From contig NZ_LR134356.1 of NCBI RefSeq assembly GCF_900637195.1, positions 5,766,001-5,830,000 on the forward strand: a stretch of DNA of 64,000 nucleotides. The letters run 5' to 3'. The notes under the pieces were generated by a model. It made no database searches, was not told the DNA's origin, and saw nothing but the letters and a program-made list of their open reading frames with translations. Shown here one piece after another: positions 15,936 through 24,514 of this stretch (within the stretch, counting starts at the first letter, position 1; each line of letters begins with the position of its first letter). This DNA is from Mycolicibacterium aurum. GTDB lineage: Bacteria; Actinomycetota; Actinomycetes; Mycobacteriales; Mycobacteriaceae. The position numbers and the translations under genes were made by a program.

Positions 15936-16364
15936 CTAGCGCAGCTTCTCGCCGTAGACCCGCTCGACCGTCAGCGCCATCAGCACCCGACGGTCCGACA
16001 CCATCACCGACCGGTACTCGTCCCAGTCCGGGTGCTCACCCGCGGCAGCGCGGTAATAGTCCACCAGCGCCTCCACCTCCGGGCCCTGCGGATCAGTGCC
16101 CGGCCCGGTCAACGACACGGAGCCCTCGGCGGTAGCCCACGCCCAGCCGTCGCCGCTGGTGACCTCGAGCGCGGCACGCGGGTCGCGGCGCAGGTTGGCC
16201 GTCTTGGCGCGGCCCTCCGTCATCGACACGTAGATCACGCCCGCACCGCGGTCGTAGAACGGCGTCACCGGCGACAGCTGCGGCACCCCGCTGGCCTTGA
16301 TGGTGGCCAGCACCCCGAGCCGGGCCTCGGCCAGCAACGCGTGCGGATCGAACGAATGGGTCAT
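15936..16364 (-). CDS. PPOX-class F420-dependent enzyme (TIGR03618-like)
   Basis: A 142-residue split-barrel protein. Key stretches are LLAEARLGVLATIKASGVPQ at the N-terminus, the cofactor-phosphate segment GRAKTANLRRDPRAALEVTS and a W-A-W-A-T-A-E-G strand. Family members bind F420 or flavin and act as reductases. AGGAGA precedes ATG 16364, and the ATG overlaps the stop of the FAD reductase gene (ATGA). It is the last gene of the three-gene redox operon running from 18351 to 15936. Confidence 0.85.
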   Translation of the reverse strand: MTHSFDPHALLAEARLGVLATIKASGVPQLSPVTPFYDRGAGVIYVSMTEGRAKTANLRRDPRAALEVTSGDGWAWATAEGSVSLTGPGTDPQGPEVEALVDYYRAAAGEHPDWDEYRSVMVSDRRVLMALTVERVYGEKLR

Positions 16365-17479
16365 GACTTCTCCTGTCGCACACCGCGGTAGATGCCCCAG
16401 CGCACGATCACCGGCATCAGCACCCGATCGAACGCCCAGGCCGGGAACCGGAATGCCGTGCCGTTGGGCGCGAACACCTCCAGTCCGTCGGGCTGGATGC
16501 CCAATACCGATCCCCAACGCCGCTTCGGTGCGCGGTAATCCCGCAGCGGCTTTCCGTCGAAGGCGGCGCGGATGTTGCGGGCCAGCAGGCCGTCTGCGCG
16601 GTTACGGGCCGAGCTGCGCAGCGGATCGCTGGCCGCGACGTCGCCGACCGCGAACACCTCGGGGTGGCCGGGCACCCGCAGCTCGGGCGTGACGCGGACG
16701 AATCCGTGCTCGTCGAGCAGGTCGGCGGGCAGCCAGTCGGTGTTGGGCCGCACCCGCCCGATCGCCCACAGCACCGCGTCCGCGGTCGCCGGCGGCTGCC
16801 CGGTGGTCCACTGCACCGGATCGCTGGTCAGCTCGTCGCCGGCGAAGCCGGGCACCAACGCGGCCCGGTACCCGGGGCGCAGCTGCACTCCCGCGTCGGT
16901 GAGCCTGCGCTGGACCTTCGCCCAGGTCCTCGGGTGGTGCCCGACCAGGGCGCGGTCGCCGGGGAAGTACAGCTCGACCCGCTTGTCCGGCCACGCGGTC
17001 GCGATCTGGGCGGCACTGCTGACCGCGGCGGCACCGCCCCCCACGATCATGACCGACCGTGCCGCGGCCAGCTTTTCGTGCGGACCCCGCAGATCGTCAC
17101 CGATCTCGGCGGCGGTCTGCAGCGCCGGCCTGCGCCAGAATCCGTTGGTGACCCCGGTCGCGATGACCAGCACGTCGTACGGCACCTCCGTGGCGGTCCC
17201 GTCCGGGAGTTCCACGGTCACGGTCCTGGCGTCCAGGTCGACGCCAGTGAGTGTGCCGTGCACGGTGCGGACCCCGTCCAGTCCGCGGAACCGGGCGAAC
17301 GGGATCCAGTTGTGCCGCGCCCACTCGTCCGGGCGGGCCAGCCGCCAGCCGAGTTCCTGCCCGCTGACCAGGCCGGGCTTGGCGGAGATCCCCACCACGT
17401 CAGCATGTTTGGCCAACTTGATGGCCGTGAGCACCCCGACGTCGCCGAGCCCGGCGATCACCACCCGACGGCCCGTCAC
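16361..17479 (-). CDS. NAD(P)/FAD-dependent oxidoreductase (NDH-2/AIF-like)
   Basis: Two-dinucleotide-binding-domain flavoprotein of 372 residues. The FAD motif is RRVVIAGLGDVGVLTAIKLA at the N-terminus, the NAD(P) motif is RSVMIVGGGAAAVSSAAQIA near residue 150, and the second FAD contact is EVFAVGDVAASDP near 300. There is no C-terminal membrane helix like that of NDH-2, so it is probably a soluble reductase for a quinone or a protein partner. GTG 17479 overlaps the stop of the DUF1295 gene (GTGA), and its own stop overlaps the PPOX start. The tight coupling suggests it supplies electrons to, or acts with, its neighbours. Confidence 0.85.
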   Translation of the reverse strand: MTGRRVVIAGLGDVGVLTAIKLAKHADVVGISAKPGLVSGQELGWRLARPDEWARHNWIPFARFRGLDGVRTVHGTLTGVDLDARTVTVELPDGTATEVPYDVLVIATGVTNGFWRRPALQTAAEIGDDLRGPHEKLAAARSVMIVGGGAAAVSSAAQIATAWPDKRVELYFPGDRALVGHHPRTWAKVQRRLTDAGVQLRPGYRAALVPGFAGDELTSDPVQWTTGQPPATADAVLWAIGRVRPNTDWLPADLLDEHGFVRVTPELRVPGHPEVFAVGDVAASDPLRSSARNRADGLLARNIRAAFDGKPLRDYRAPKRRWGSVLGIQPDGLEVFAPNGTAFRFPAWAFDRVLMPVIVRWGIYRGVRQEKS

Positions 17480-18351
17480 GCGCGGACCTTCGCCGGCGGC
17501 CAGGGCACGAACCGGGAGACGCGGTCGACGACGGCCTGGTATCCGGGCCGGCGTTCCAGGCTGCGCGCCTCCATCATCGGGATGCTGGCGCCCAGGAACA
17601 TGGCCAGCATGGCCGCCGCCCCGAGGAACAGCCACCACCAGTCACCTGGCGACGCAGCCACCCCGAACAGCGCCAGCGCGAACCAGAACCCGAACTCGCC
17701 GAAGTAATTCGGGTGCCGCGACCAACTCCACAGTCCGCGGTCCATCACCTCTCCGGGCCGCCGGTCGGCGACGAAGCGATGCATCTGCAGATCCGCCACG
17801 AATTCCAGTGCCACAGCCGCCATTCCGACGACGAAGGCGAGGACCGCCAGCCAGGTGAGGGTTTCTCCCGGCGCCGTGACGGCGACGTAGACCGGCAGCA
17901 TGCCGAGGAACACCTGCATGGTGGGAATCAGGTGGATGGCCACCAGGTCGGCGACGAACTCGAAGCGGCCGGCCCGCTCCCGAAACATCGGGTAGCGCCA
18001 ATCCTCATGGTGCAGACCGGGAAACGCGTACACCCAGTTGCCGGTCAGCCGCACCGCCCACGTCACCACCAGGATCGCCAGCAGCCACGTACTGAGCGTG
18101 GTGACGCCGCTCTCGTACCACCAGTAGAACAGCAGCAGCGGCGGGATCACGCTCCAGTACGCGTCGTAGAAGCTGGAGTTGCGGTATACGCGGCTGAAGG
18201 TGAACACCACCACGGTGGCCACGAGGTCGGCGATCAAGGTGTCCAGCCACAGCCTGCCGGTGGTCGGTCCCAGGAACAACCAGGCCCCTGCAGCGGCGAC
18301 AGCCATGACGTAGGCGGCGGTGACGACGGCCAGGGATCGTGCCTTACCCAT
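17476..18351 (-). CDS. DUF1295 membrane protein, steroid 5-alpha-reductase-like
   Basis: A 291-residue integral membrane protein with about seven hydrophobic segments. The C-terminal signature MDRGLWSWSRHPNYFGEFGF is shared by the DUF1295/steroid 5-alpha-reductase/isoprenylcysteine methyltransferase superfamily. DUF1295 proteins are predicted NADPH-dependent double-bond reductases of lipids or steroids, though few have been tested. An aromatic-rich loop (DAYWSVIPPLLLFYWWYES) follows the second segment. The gene overlaps the glutaminyl cyclase gene by 8 bp upstream and the FAD reductase by 4 bp downstream. Confidence 0.85.
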   Translation of the reverse strand: MGKARSLAVVTAAYVMAVAAAGAWLFLGPTTGRLWLDTLIADLVATVVVFTFSRVYRNSSFYDAYWSVIPPLLLFYWWYESGVTTLSTWLLAILVVTWAVRLTGNWVYAFPGLHHEDWRYPMFRERAGRFEFVADLVAIHLIPTMQVFLGMLPVYVAVTAPGETLTWLAVLAFVVGMAAVALEFVADLQMHRFVADRRPGEVMDRGLWSWSRHPNYFGEFGFWFALALFGVAASPGDWWWLFLGAAAMLAMFLGASIPMMEARSLERRPGYQAVVDRVSRFVPWPPAKVRA

Positions 18352-19132
18352 CGAGCGTCACCCGGAACGTCTTCGGCCAGTCCTTGCCGGTGAGCAGGAA
18401 CTCTGAGCCCTCAACGTGCGCGATGCCGTTGAGCACCTGGGCGGTCGGGGGGATGCCGCGCTCCCGCAGCGGCGCGGCATCGACGATCAGCGTGACCGCA
18501 CCGCTGGACGGGTCGATCCGCGCGATGGTGTCCGTCGGCCACACGTTCGCCCAGACCTGACCGTCGACACACTCCAGCTCGTTGAGGCCCTTGAGCTGAC
18601 CGCCGTCGTTGGTGACATCGACGCCGCCGATCTCGGAGAAATCCGTCGGGTCATGGAACGTGAGCCGGCTGGTGCCGTCGCTGCGGATCAGTCGCTGCCC
18701 GTCGTAGCAGAGTCCCCACCCCTCCCCGGACAGCGGAACCTCGCGGACCGGCGCCATGGTGGTCCTGTCCCATTCGACGGCCATACCGTCCTGATAGGTC
18801 AGCTGCCAGATCCGATCACCGACAACGGTGATGCCCTCCCCGAAGTAGTCGCTCGGGACGGGGACGGCGCGGCCGACCTCACCGGTGTCCGGATCGAGCT
18901 CGCGCATCTGCGACTCGCCGGCAAGCCCGGTGCCTTCGTAGAGGACCGGACCGTTGATCTCGAATCCCTGGGTGAACGCACCGGGGTCGTGCGGGATCTC
19001 CGCCAGCACGACCGGCTCGACGACGGGAGGGGGGCCGGCCTGCGCGACCGGCGGGGACGAGCACCCCGCCACCACCGCGAGTGTCAGCGCCGCGCACACC
19101 CGCCGCACGGCCCTGGGAGAAGAGGGAGTCAT
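18344..19132 (-). CDS. Glutaminyl-peptide cyclotransferase, beta-propeller type lipoprotein
   Basis: A 262-residue exported enzyme that would convert N-terminal Gln of secreted peptides to pyroglutamate. The lipobox LAVVAGC places the mature N-terminus at Cys24, so it is a cell-surface lipoprotein. The plant/bacterial-type glutamine cyclotransferase motifs are present: HDPGAFTQGFEI, LYEGTGLAGES, GEGITVVGDRIWQLTYQDG, LNELECVDGQVWANVW and LNGIAHV. The start is ATG 19132, 30 bp from the divergent alcohol dehydrogenase. It is the first gene of the redox operon. Confidence 0.9.
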   Translation of the reverse strand: MTPSSPRAVRRVCAALTLAVVAGCSSPPVAQAGPPPVVEPVVLAEIPHDPGAFTQGFEINGPVLYEGTGLAGESQMRELDPDTGEVGRAVPVPSDYFGEGITVVGDRIWQLTYQDGMAVEWDRTTMAPVREVPLSGEGWGLCYDGQRLIRSDGTSRLTFHDPTDFSEIGGVDVTNDGGQLKGLNELECVDGQVWANVWPTDTIARIDPSSGAVTLIVDAAPLRERGIPPTAQVLNGIAHVEGSEFLLTGKDWPKTFRVTLDG

Positions 19133-19142
19133 ACCGGAGTTC

Positions 19143-19166
19143 TACCGTGCGACGATGGCGGAATGA
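19143..19166 (+). promoter_or_regulatory. Leaderless -10 TACCGT followed by a three-codon mini-ORF
   Basis: TACCGT (19143-19148), then GCGACG, then ATG GCG GAA TGA (19155-19166). The mini-ORF stop overlaps the dehydrogenase ATG at 19163 as ATGA. A transcript starting at the usual distance from the -10 would begin with the mini-ORF start codon. Confidence 0.45.
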
Positions 19167-20323
19167 AAGCGGTCAGTTGTGTCAACAGCTCACTCGAGGT
19201 CGTCGACCTACCCTCTCCGCGCCCCGATGACGGTCAGCTGGTGCTTGACGTGCTGCGGTGCGGCATCTGCGGATCCGACCTCCACGCCAAGGATCACGCC
19301 GACGAACTCACCGACGTTTTCGCCGAAGGCGGCTACCACGACTTCATGCGCAGCGACACCCCGGTGGTCATGGGGCACGAGTTCTGCGGCGTCGTCGCCG
19401 AGCGGGGACGCAAAGTGGGCAAGGAGTTCACCCCGGGCACCACGGTGGTGTCGTTCCCGCTGGTGAGGGCCGCCGGCGGCGTGCACCTGACCGGGCTCTC
19501 GCCGGTCGCCCCCGGTGGGTACGCCGAACAGGTGGTCGCCGAGGCGGCCTTGACGTTCGCGGTCCCCAACGGTCTCGACCCGGCGATCGCCGCGCTCACC
19601 GAGCCGATGGCCGTGGCGTTTCACGCGGTCCGCCGCAGCGACATCACCACCAAGGACGTCGCGATCGTGCTGGGCTGCGGCCCGGTCGGACTGGCCGTCA
19701 TCGCCCACCTGAAAGCGCGCGGTGTGCGCACCATCGTCGCCAGCGACTTCTCTCCCGGCCGGCGCGCCCTGGCTACCCGATGCGGCGCCGACGTCGTCGT
19801 CGATCCCGCCGCGGAGTCCCCGTACGAAGCCGTCCCCGCCAAGCAGCGCGGCCTGACCGAACTCCCCGCGCTCTACGAGCTGGGCATCGGCTCCATGGAG
19901 AAACTGCGCAAGGTCCCCGGCTGGTCCCACGTCTACCGTGTGGCCGACCGTCTCGGCGGCACGGCTCCCAAGCGCCCGGTGATCTTCGAATGCGTCGGCG
20001 TGCCCGGAATGATCGACGGCGTCATCGGCGCGGCGCCGCTGGCGTCGCGCGTCATCGTCGTCGGGGTGTGCATGGGCGACGACAAGCTGCGTCCGGCGAT
20101 GGCGATCGGCAAGGAGATCGACCTGCGGTTCGTGTTCGGATACACGCCCCTGGAGTTCCGCGACACGCTGCACATGCTGGCCGACGGCAAGGTCGACGCG
20201 TCGGCGCTGGTGACCGGGACCGTGGGACTCGGCGGCGTGGCCGCGGCCTTCGAGGCACTCGGCGACCCGGAGACGCACGCGAAGATCCTCATCGACCCGG
20301 CCAGCGCCGCCGTCGCCCCCTAG
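19163..20323 (+). CDS. Zinc-type alcohol dehydrogenase (MDR family)
   Basis: A 386-residue NAD(P)-dependent medium-chain dehydrogenase. The zinc site is seen in CGICGSDLHAKDH (Cys36, Asp39, His region) and VMGHEFCGVV, and the Rossmann motif in VAIVLGCGPVGLAVIAHLKA. The four-Cys structural zinc loop of classical ADHs is missing: the segment between GHEFCGVV and the Rossmann fold has no Cys cluster. The substrate is unknown. The N-terminus MKAVSCVNSSLEVVDLPSP sets the start at ATG 19163. Its stop overlaps that of the convergent cupin gene by 4 bp (CTAG). Confidence 0.88.
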   Translation: MKAVSCVNSSLEVVDLPSPRPDDGQLVLDVLRCGICGSDLHAKDHADELTDVFAEGGYHDFMRSDTPVVMGHEFCGVVAERGRKVGKEFTPGTTVVSFPLVRAAGGVHLTGLSPVAPGGYAEQVVAEAALTFAVPNGLDPAIAALTEPMAVAFHAVRRSDITTKDVAIVLGCGPVGLAVIAHLKARGVRTIVASDFSPGRRALATRCGADVVVDPAAESPYEAVPAKQRGLTELPALYELGIGSMEKLRKVPGWSHVYRVADRLGGTAPKRPVIFECVGVPGMIDGVIGAAPLASRVIVVGVCMGDDKLRPAMAIGKEIDLRFVFGYTPLEFRDTLHMLADGKVDASALVTGTVGLGGVAAAFEALGDPETHAKILIDPASAAVAP

Positions 20324-20754
20324 ATCGGCAGTGGCTCGTTCGCCGAGTCGAGGTGCTCGACGGTGGTGAAGACGAGCTCCTCATCGCCGACGTTCTCGAT
20401 GTCGTGCAGCAGGTACTCGCCCGCCGCGAAGCTGAAATGCCGTGTCTCACCTGCGCCGTAGGAGACGTCACGGGTGGTGCCGTCGGATGTGTGCTGCCTG
20501 CTGGTGCCCGCGTTGACCGCGGTCCAGAAGTAGTCCAGCACGTGCCGGTGGGCGTGAAAACGCTGCCCGGGCGACAGCCGGATCTCCCACACCCGGACGC
20601 GGTCGTTCTCACTCAGCAGCCGCGATCCGACGTTGCCGTCGTGGGAGTGGGTGTCGAACTCGGCGCGCAGCTCGTCGGTCCATCCGTCGAAGTCGGTGCC
20701 GACCAGCGTGCCCGCCAGGGGTGCGTCTGTCAGGAATTCTCTGGTGCTCGTCAT
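20320..20754 (-). CDS. Cupin-domain protein, last gene of the importer/catabolic operon
   Basis: A 144-residue single-cupin protein. The conserved core contains RVRVWEIRLSPGQRFHAHRH (first metal-ligand motif with paired His), an AGETRHFSFAAGEYLLHDIE stretch and a VEHLDSAN tail. Cupins of this size may be small dioxygenases, isomerases or accessory proteins, and the sequence does not decide. GAGAGGA lies 8 nt before ATG 20754. It follows the FAD monooxygenase by 29 bp on the same strand, so it may handle that enzyme's ring-hydroxylated product. Confidence 0.8.
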   Translation of the reverse strand: MTSTREFLTDAPLAGTLVGTDFDGWTDELRAEFDTHSHDGNVGSRLLSENDRVRVWEIRLSPGQRFHAHRHVLDYFWTAVNAGTSRQHTSDGTTRDVSYGAGETRHFSFAAGEYLLHDIENVGDEELVFTTVEHLDSANEPLPI

Positions 20755-20783
20755 CGTGTGCGGTTCCTCTCCTCGGTGTGCGG

Positions 20784-21974
20784 TTAACGGCCTGGCCCGT
20801 AGAGGCCGAACCGGTTGTCGGGACTGCCGGGCACCCAGGTGCCGGTGACCTGCGAGCGGGTGCCCATTTCCTTGACGCGCCGGATGAGCCGCTGCGCGAG
20901 TTCGAGCTGCCCGGGCTCCCACTTGGCCAGTGCCTCAGCGATGTCGTCGCTCTCGGACAGTGCGTCGTAGAGGGCCCATGCATTCGCCGCCGCCTTGGCG
21001 GTGCCGGCCGCGGCGTGCGGGCGGGCGGCGCTGGCCGCGTCGCCGACCAGAGCGACCCGGCCCATGGCCATCTGGTGCGCCTCGACGTCATAGACCGCCT
21101 GCAGGTAGGGCTGCTCGGTGCGCAGTACCACCTCAGCCGCCGCCGGCGCCAGCACCTGCGCTGCCGCCGAGCGCATCTCGTCGACGAAGCGGTCCTGCAC
21201 CTGACCCGGATGCAGCGACACGCCTGCGATGAAGCCGCGCTTGTCGGTCATCAGTTCGTCGAGGGCGTAGCCCTCGGTGACATTGCGGTACCAGACGTAG
21301 TTCAGCAGCCGCTGCCCCGGGGCGAGGCCACCGTCGGACGACGGGATCGGGTAGACGTTGATGTGGGTGTGCGGGCCGAAGCTGTAGCTGATCGAGTCGC
21401 GCAGCAGCTCGAATGTCTGCGGTGTGACCTGACTTTCGGCAACAGTGCCGCGCCACCCGACGTACCCGGAGTACTCCGGTGTCGAGTCGGGCGAGATGCG
21501 CCGCCGGCTCGGTGAGCCGATGCCGTCGGCGAACACCACCAGGTCGGCGCGCTCACGCCGGCCGGATGTGAACCGTACCTCGACGCCGTCGGCGTCCTGA
21601 TCGAAGCCGGCGGCGTACGCGCCCAGGTGATAGCCCTCGGTTCCGAAATCGGCCAGCAACGCCCGGTAGAAGGTGCCCCATGACGTGTAGCTCCACGGGG
21701 CCACCTCGCGGTGCACCACCGTGTTGTCCATGTCCAGGTACTGCACGAATTGCGTTGACGTGCTCACGGTTTCGGGATGCTGCTGGCTGCACTCGACGAA
21801 CCAGCGCAGCGTGTCGGGCTGCAGCACGATGCCGCCGCCACGCCCGTCGAGGTCGGTGGGGGTGCGCTCGAAGATCTCGACGTCGAAACCGAGCCGGCGC
21901 AGCAGCAGCGCGGTGGTCAGGCCGCCGATCGACCCGCCGATGACGATCGCGCGGTGTCCACTCCAGTCAAACAT
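20784..21974 (-). CDS. FAD-dependent aromatic monooxygenase, 2,6-dihydroxypyridine 3-hydroxylase-like
   Basis: A 396-residue class A flavoprotein hydroxylase. The FAD motif is HRAIVIGGSIGGLTTALLLR; the second FAD motif RVALVGDAASAARPHAAAG near 300 has the PHAAAG form seen in DhpH of nicotine degraders rather than the usual P-x-G-G-x-G. An R-A-L-L segment (TFYRALLADFG) and SGYVGWRGTV also fit that enzyme. It should hydroxylate an aromatic or hydroxypyridine ring using NAD(P)H and O2 in the cytosol. AAGGAG precedes ATG 21974. It sits between the amidohydrolase and cupin genes, in the operon with the ABC importer. Confidence 0.85.
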   Translation of the reverse strand: MFDWSGHRAIVIGGSIGGLTTALLLRRLGFDVEIFERTPTDLDGRGGGIVLQPDTLRWFVECSQQHPETVSTSTQFVQYLDMDNTVVHREVAPWSYTSWGTFYRALLADFGTEGYHLGAYAAGFDQDADGVEVRFTSGRRERADLVVFADGIGSPSRRRISPDSTPEYSGYVGWRGTVAESQVTPQTFELLRDSISYSFGPHTHINVYPIPSSDGGLAPGQRLLNYVWYRNVTEGYALDELMTDKRGFIAGVSLHPGQVQDRFVDEMRSAAAQVLAPAAAEVVLRTEQPYLQAVYDVEAHQMAMGRVALVGDAASAARPHAAAGTAKAAANAWALYDALSESDDIAEALAKWEPGQLELAQRLIRRVKEMGTRSQVTGTWVPGSPDNRFGLYGPGR

Positions 21975-21984
21975 GTGTGTCTCC

Positions 21985-22953
21985 TTATCCGAGCCCGAGG
22001 AATGCGCGGGCGTTGGTCTCCAGCACGGCGTCGTCGATGCCCGCCGCGTGTGGTAGCTGCAGGGGGTCGTGGGTTCCCATGTCGAACGGGTAGTCACTGC
22101 CGCACATCAGGTGTGTCGGATCGGCCTGCGCGGCAAGGAGCTTGAGCGTGGGAACGTCGTGGGTGAGGGTGTCGAACCACAGGTCGGCGAAGGCCTCCCG
22201 CGGCGCTCGGGTGCCGGCGGACCGCACGTCGGCCCGCTGCTGCCAGCCGTGCTGCCAGCGCCCCACCAGTGCGGGCGCGCACCCACCGCCGTGCACCAGG
22301 CAGATGCGCAGACCCTCGATTTGGTCCAGCACCCCGCCGAGGGTCAGTGCGGCGGCGGCCGTCGCCGACTCGACCGGGTTCCCGATCAGGTTGGTCAGGT
22401 AATACGACGTCCACTCCGGCCGCGCCAGCTGCATCGGATGCACCAGCACCGCGACGTCGTATTCGGCAGCAGCCGAGAGCACCTCGCGCATCGGTGCGAC
22501 GTCGAAGGACGTCGTGCCGAGTAGCGGCGGTACCGCGATGCCGCGCACGTACGCCGAATCTGCCATCGCCGCGATCTGTTTCCGCGCGGACTCCGGGTTG
22601 TGCAGCGACGTCAGCGCGAGACCGAGCAGTCGGCCGCCGCTGTCCCGGCACACCTTCTCCAGGTCCTCGTTGAACGTTGCGACGAAGTCGTCGACGCCGG
22701 CGTGGTCGACGACCGGGAAGGCGAACGGCGGCGCCGAGAGAACCCTGGAGCCCAGCCCCGCGGCGTCGGTGTCACCCAGTACCCGGGTGACGTCGCTCAT
22801 CGCGTCGGTCTCGATGGACAGCGGCAGATCACCGAGATGCAGCTGTCCCGCCACGTCACGCAGGGCGGGCACCGGCGAGCCAGGGGCGAGCCCGAACAGG
22901 TTCTGCGGCAACCAGTGTGCGTGGACGTCGATGGGTCCCGGCCGGATGCTCAC
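21985..22953 (-). CDS. Amidohydrolase-2 family protein (ACMSD-like decarboxylase/hydrolase)
   Basis: A 322-residue TIM-barrel metalloenzyme. It has the N-terminal HxH metal motif (His11, His13 in PIDVHAHWLP), a mid-barrel His in VAVLVHPMQL, a further His in ICLVHGGG and the closing Asp in LMCGSDYPFDMG. PF04909 members include aminocarboxymuconate-semialdehyde decarboxylase, hydroxybenzoate decarboxylases and lactone or amide hydrolases. Its start overlaps the ABC ATPase stop by 4 bp, and it is followed after 10 bp by the monooxygenase gene. This points to a role in degrading the imported compound. Confidence 0.85.
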   Translation of the reverse strand: MSIRPGPIDVHAHWLPQNLFGLAPGSPVPALRDVAGQLHLGDLPLSIETDAMSDVTRVLGDTDAAGLGSRVLSAPPFAFPVVDHAGVDDFVATFNEDLEKVCRDSGGRLLGLALTSLHNPESARKQIAAMADSAYVRGIAVPPLLGTTSFDVAPMREVLSAAAEYDVAVLVHPMQLARPEWTSYYLTNLIGNPVESATAAAALTLGGVLDQIEGLRICLVHGGGCAPALVGRWQHGWQQRADVRSAGTRAPREAFADLWFDTLTHDVPTLKLLAAQADPTHLMCGSDYPFDMGTHDPLQLPHAAGIDDAVLETNARAFLGLG

Positions 22954-23696
22954 GCGGCCGACGCTTTCGCCTCGAGCGCCTCGAAGCGGGCGAGCACCTC
23001 GGCCTGCAGGAGCGCGACCGCGGGGTCGGAGGCCCGCCGCGGCCTCGGCAGGTCCACGTCGATGATCTCGTGGATCCGGCCACCCGGTTCGAGTACGACG
23101 ATCCGGTCGGACAGCTGCACGGCCTCGGTGACGTCGTGGGTGACGAACATGACGGTGCGCCGGGATTCCAGCCAGATCCGCTCCAGGTGCTCGCGCAGCG
23201 TGCGCGACGTCATGGCGTCGAGGTGGCTGAACGGCTCGTCCATCAGCAGCACGTCGGGCTCGACGGCGAATGCCCTGGCGATCCCGATGCGCTGCTGCTG
23301 ACCGCCCGACAGTTGGGCGGGGAACCGGTCGGCGCAGTGGCTCAGCCCCACCAGGTCCAGGTAGTGCGCGGCCCGGTCCTGCCAGCCGGCCCGTTCATGC
23401 TGGACGAAGCCGAGGTTGGCCATCACCGTACGCCACGGCAGCAGGCGCGGATCCTGAAAGACGTACCCCACTCGTGCATCCCGCGAGCCGGCGCGCAGCG
23501 ACACGGTGCCCGAGGTGTGGGTTTCGATACCGGACACGATGTTCAGCAGCGTGGTTTTCCCGCTGCCGGAGGGGCCGACGACGGACACGAACGTCTCGCC
23601 GGAGATCGTCAGGTCGATCTTGTCGATGACGCGGGTCACGGCGCCGCGCCGGTCGGTGAACTCTTTGACCAGACTCTGGATTTCGATGGAGGCCAT
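22950..23696 (-). CDS. ABC transporter ATPase, nitrate/sulfonate/taurine (SsuB/TauB) type
   Basis: A 248-residue nucleotide-binding subunit that powers the importer. Walker A is GPSGSGKTT (41-49), the Q-loop is GYVFQDPRLLPWRTV, the signature is LSGGQQQRIGIARA, Walker B is VLLMDEPFSHLD and the switch His is in VMFVTHDVTEA. The PWRTV form after the Q-loop is typical of the NitT/TauT group. It lies 38 bp downstream of the second permease gene and overlaps the amidohydrolase start by 4 bp. Confidence 0.95.
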   Translation of the reverse strand: MASIEIQSLVKEFTDRRGAVTRVIDKIDLTISGETFVSVVGPSGSGKTTLLNIVSGIETHTSGTVSLRAGSRDARVGYVFQDPRLLPWRTVMANLGFVQHERAGWQDRAAHYLDLVGLSHCADRFPAQLSGGQQQRIGIARAFAVEPDVLLMDEPFSHLDAMTSRTLREHLERIWLESRRTVMFVTHDVTEAVQLSDRIVVLEPGGRIHEIIDVDLPRPRRASDPAVALLQAEVLARFEALEAKASAA

Positions 23697-23734
23697 GGTT
23701 TCTCGCTTTCAGAGGTGAGCGGTGACTGAGGTGA

Positions 23735-24514
23735 CTAGGCGTTGCGCCAGCGGGTGGCGAAGCGCTCGATCGGACCGAGGAGCAGCAGGTCGGCGATGAC
23801 CAGCAGCAGGATGAACACCAGCACCCAGGCCAGGAACCCGTCGAGCTGGTTGGCGTCGTACCAGTAGCGCGCCCGCCATCCCACCCCGGAGGTGGCGCCG
23901 AACCATTCGGCCAGCAGTAGCCCGTTCCACGCGCTCATGATCGCGAAACGCACTGCGGCGACGGTGGATCCGGCGACTGCGGGTACCACGATCTCGCGCA
24001 GCGCCCGCGCCCGCGGCACCCCGAACGACCTGGCCATCAGGACCAGATCGGCGGGTACCGCCCTGGTGGCCTTGGCGATGTTGACGACGACGAACGGCAG
24101 ACCGGACAGGAAGACCGTCACCACCGGTGTCAGCCAGCCGAACCCGAACCACATGGTGGTCAGGAGCGCCCAGATGACCGCGGGGATGGCGAGTGCCGCC
24201 GCGTTCAGATCGGAGAAGGCGAGATCCGCGATGCGGGACAGCCCCATCAGGACCCCGAGGGCCGCGCCCACCACCAGCGCCGCGACCAGGCCGAGGAGAA
24301 AGCGGTTCATGCTGATGGCGAGGTTGTGCCAGAGCTCTCCGGCTGTCGCCTCTGCGCCGAGCCGCGTTATGGTGTCGCCCACCGAGGGCACGCGATTCCC
24401 GATCACGACGGCCAACTGCCAGGCCGCCAGGATGCTCAGCACCGCGGCCAGGGTCGCCGTGACGGTGGTGGTCTGCCCACGCAGCTGACGCTGCCAGGTC
24501 TGGGTGGTGGTCAT
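23735..24514 (-). CDS. ABC transporter permease (NitT/TauT type), second subunit
   Basis: A 259-residue inner-membrane permease with about six hydrophobic segments. The coupling loop is seen as PADLVLMARSFGVPRARALR followed by EIVVPA, the EAA motif that contacts the ATPase. It is preceded by GGAAGGA before ATG 24514, and that ATG overlaps the stop of the other permease gene. With the 24511-25341 product it should form the heterodimeric channel of the importer. Confidence 0.92.
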   Translation of the reverse strand: MTTTQTWQRQLRGQTTTVTATLAAVLSILAAWQLAVVIGNRVPSVGDTITRLGAEATAGELWHNLAISMNRFLLGLVAALVVGAALGVLMGLSRIADLAFSDLNAAALAIPAVIWALLTTMWFGFGWLTPVVTVFLSGLPFVVVNIAKATRAVPADLVLMARSFGVPRARALREIVVPAVAGSTVAAVRFAIMSAWNGLLLAEWFGATSGVGWRARYWYDANQLDGFLAWVLVFILLLVIADLLLLGPIERFATRWRNA

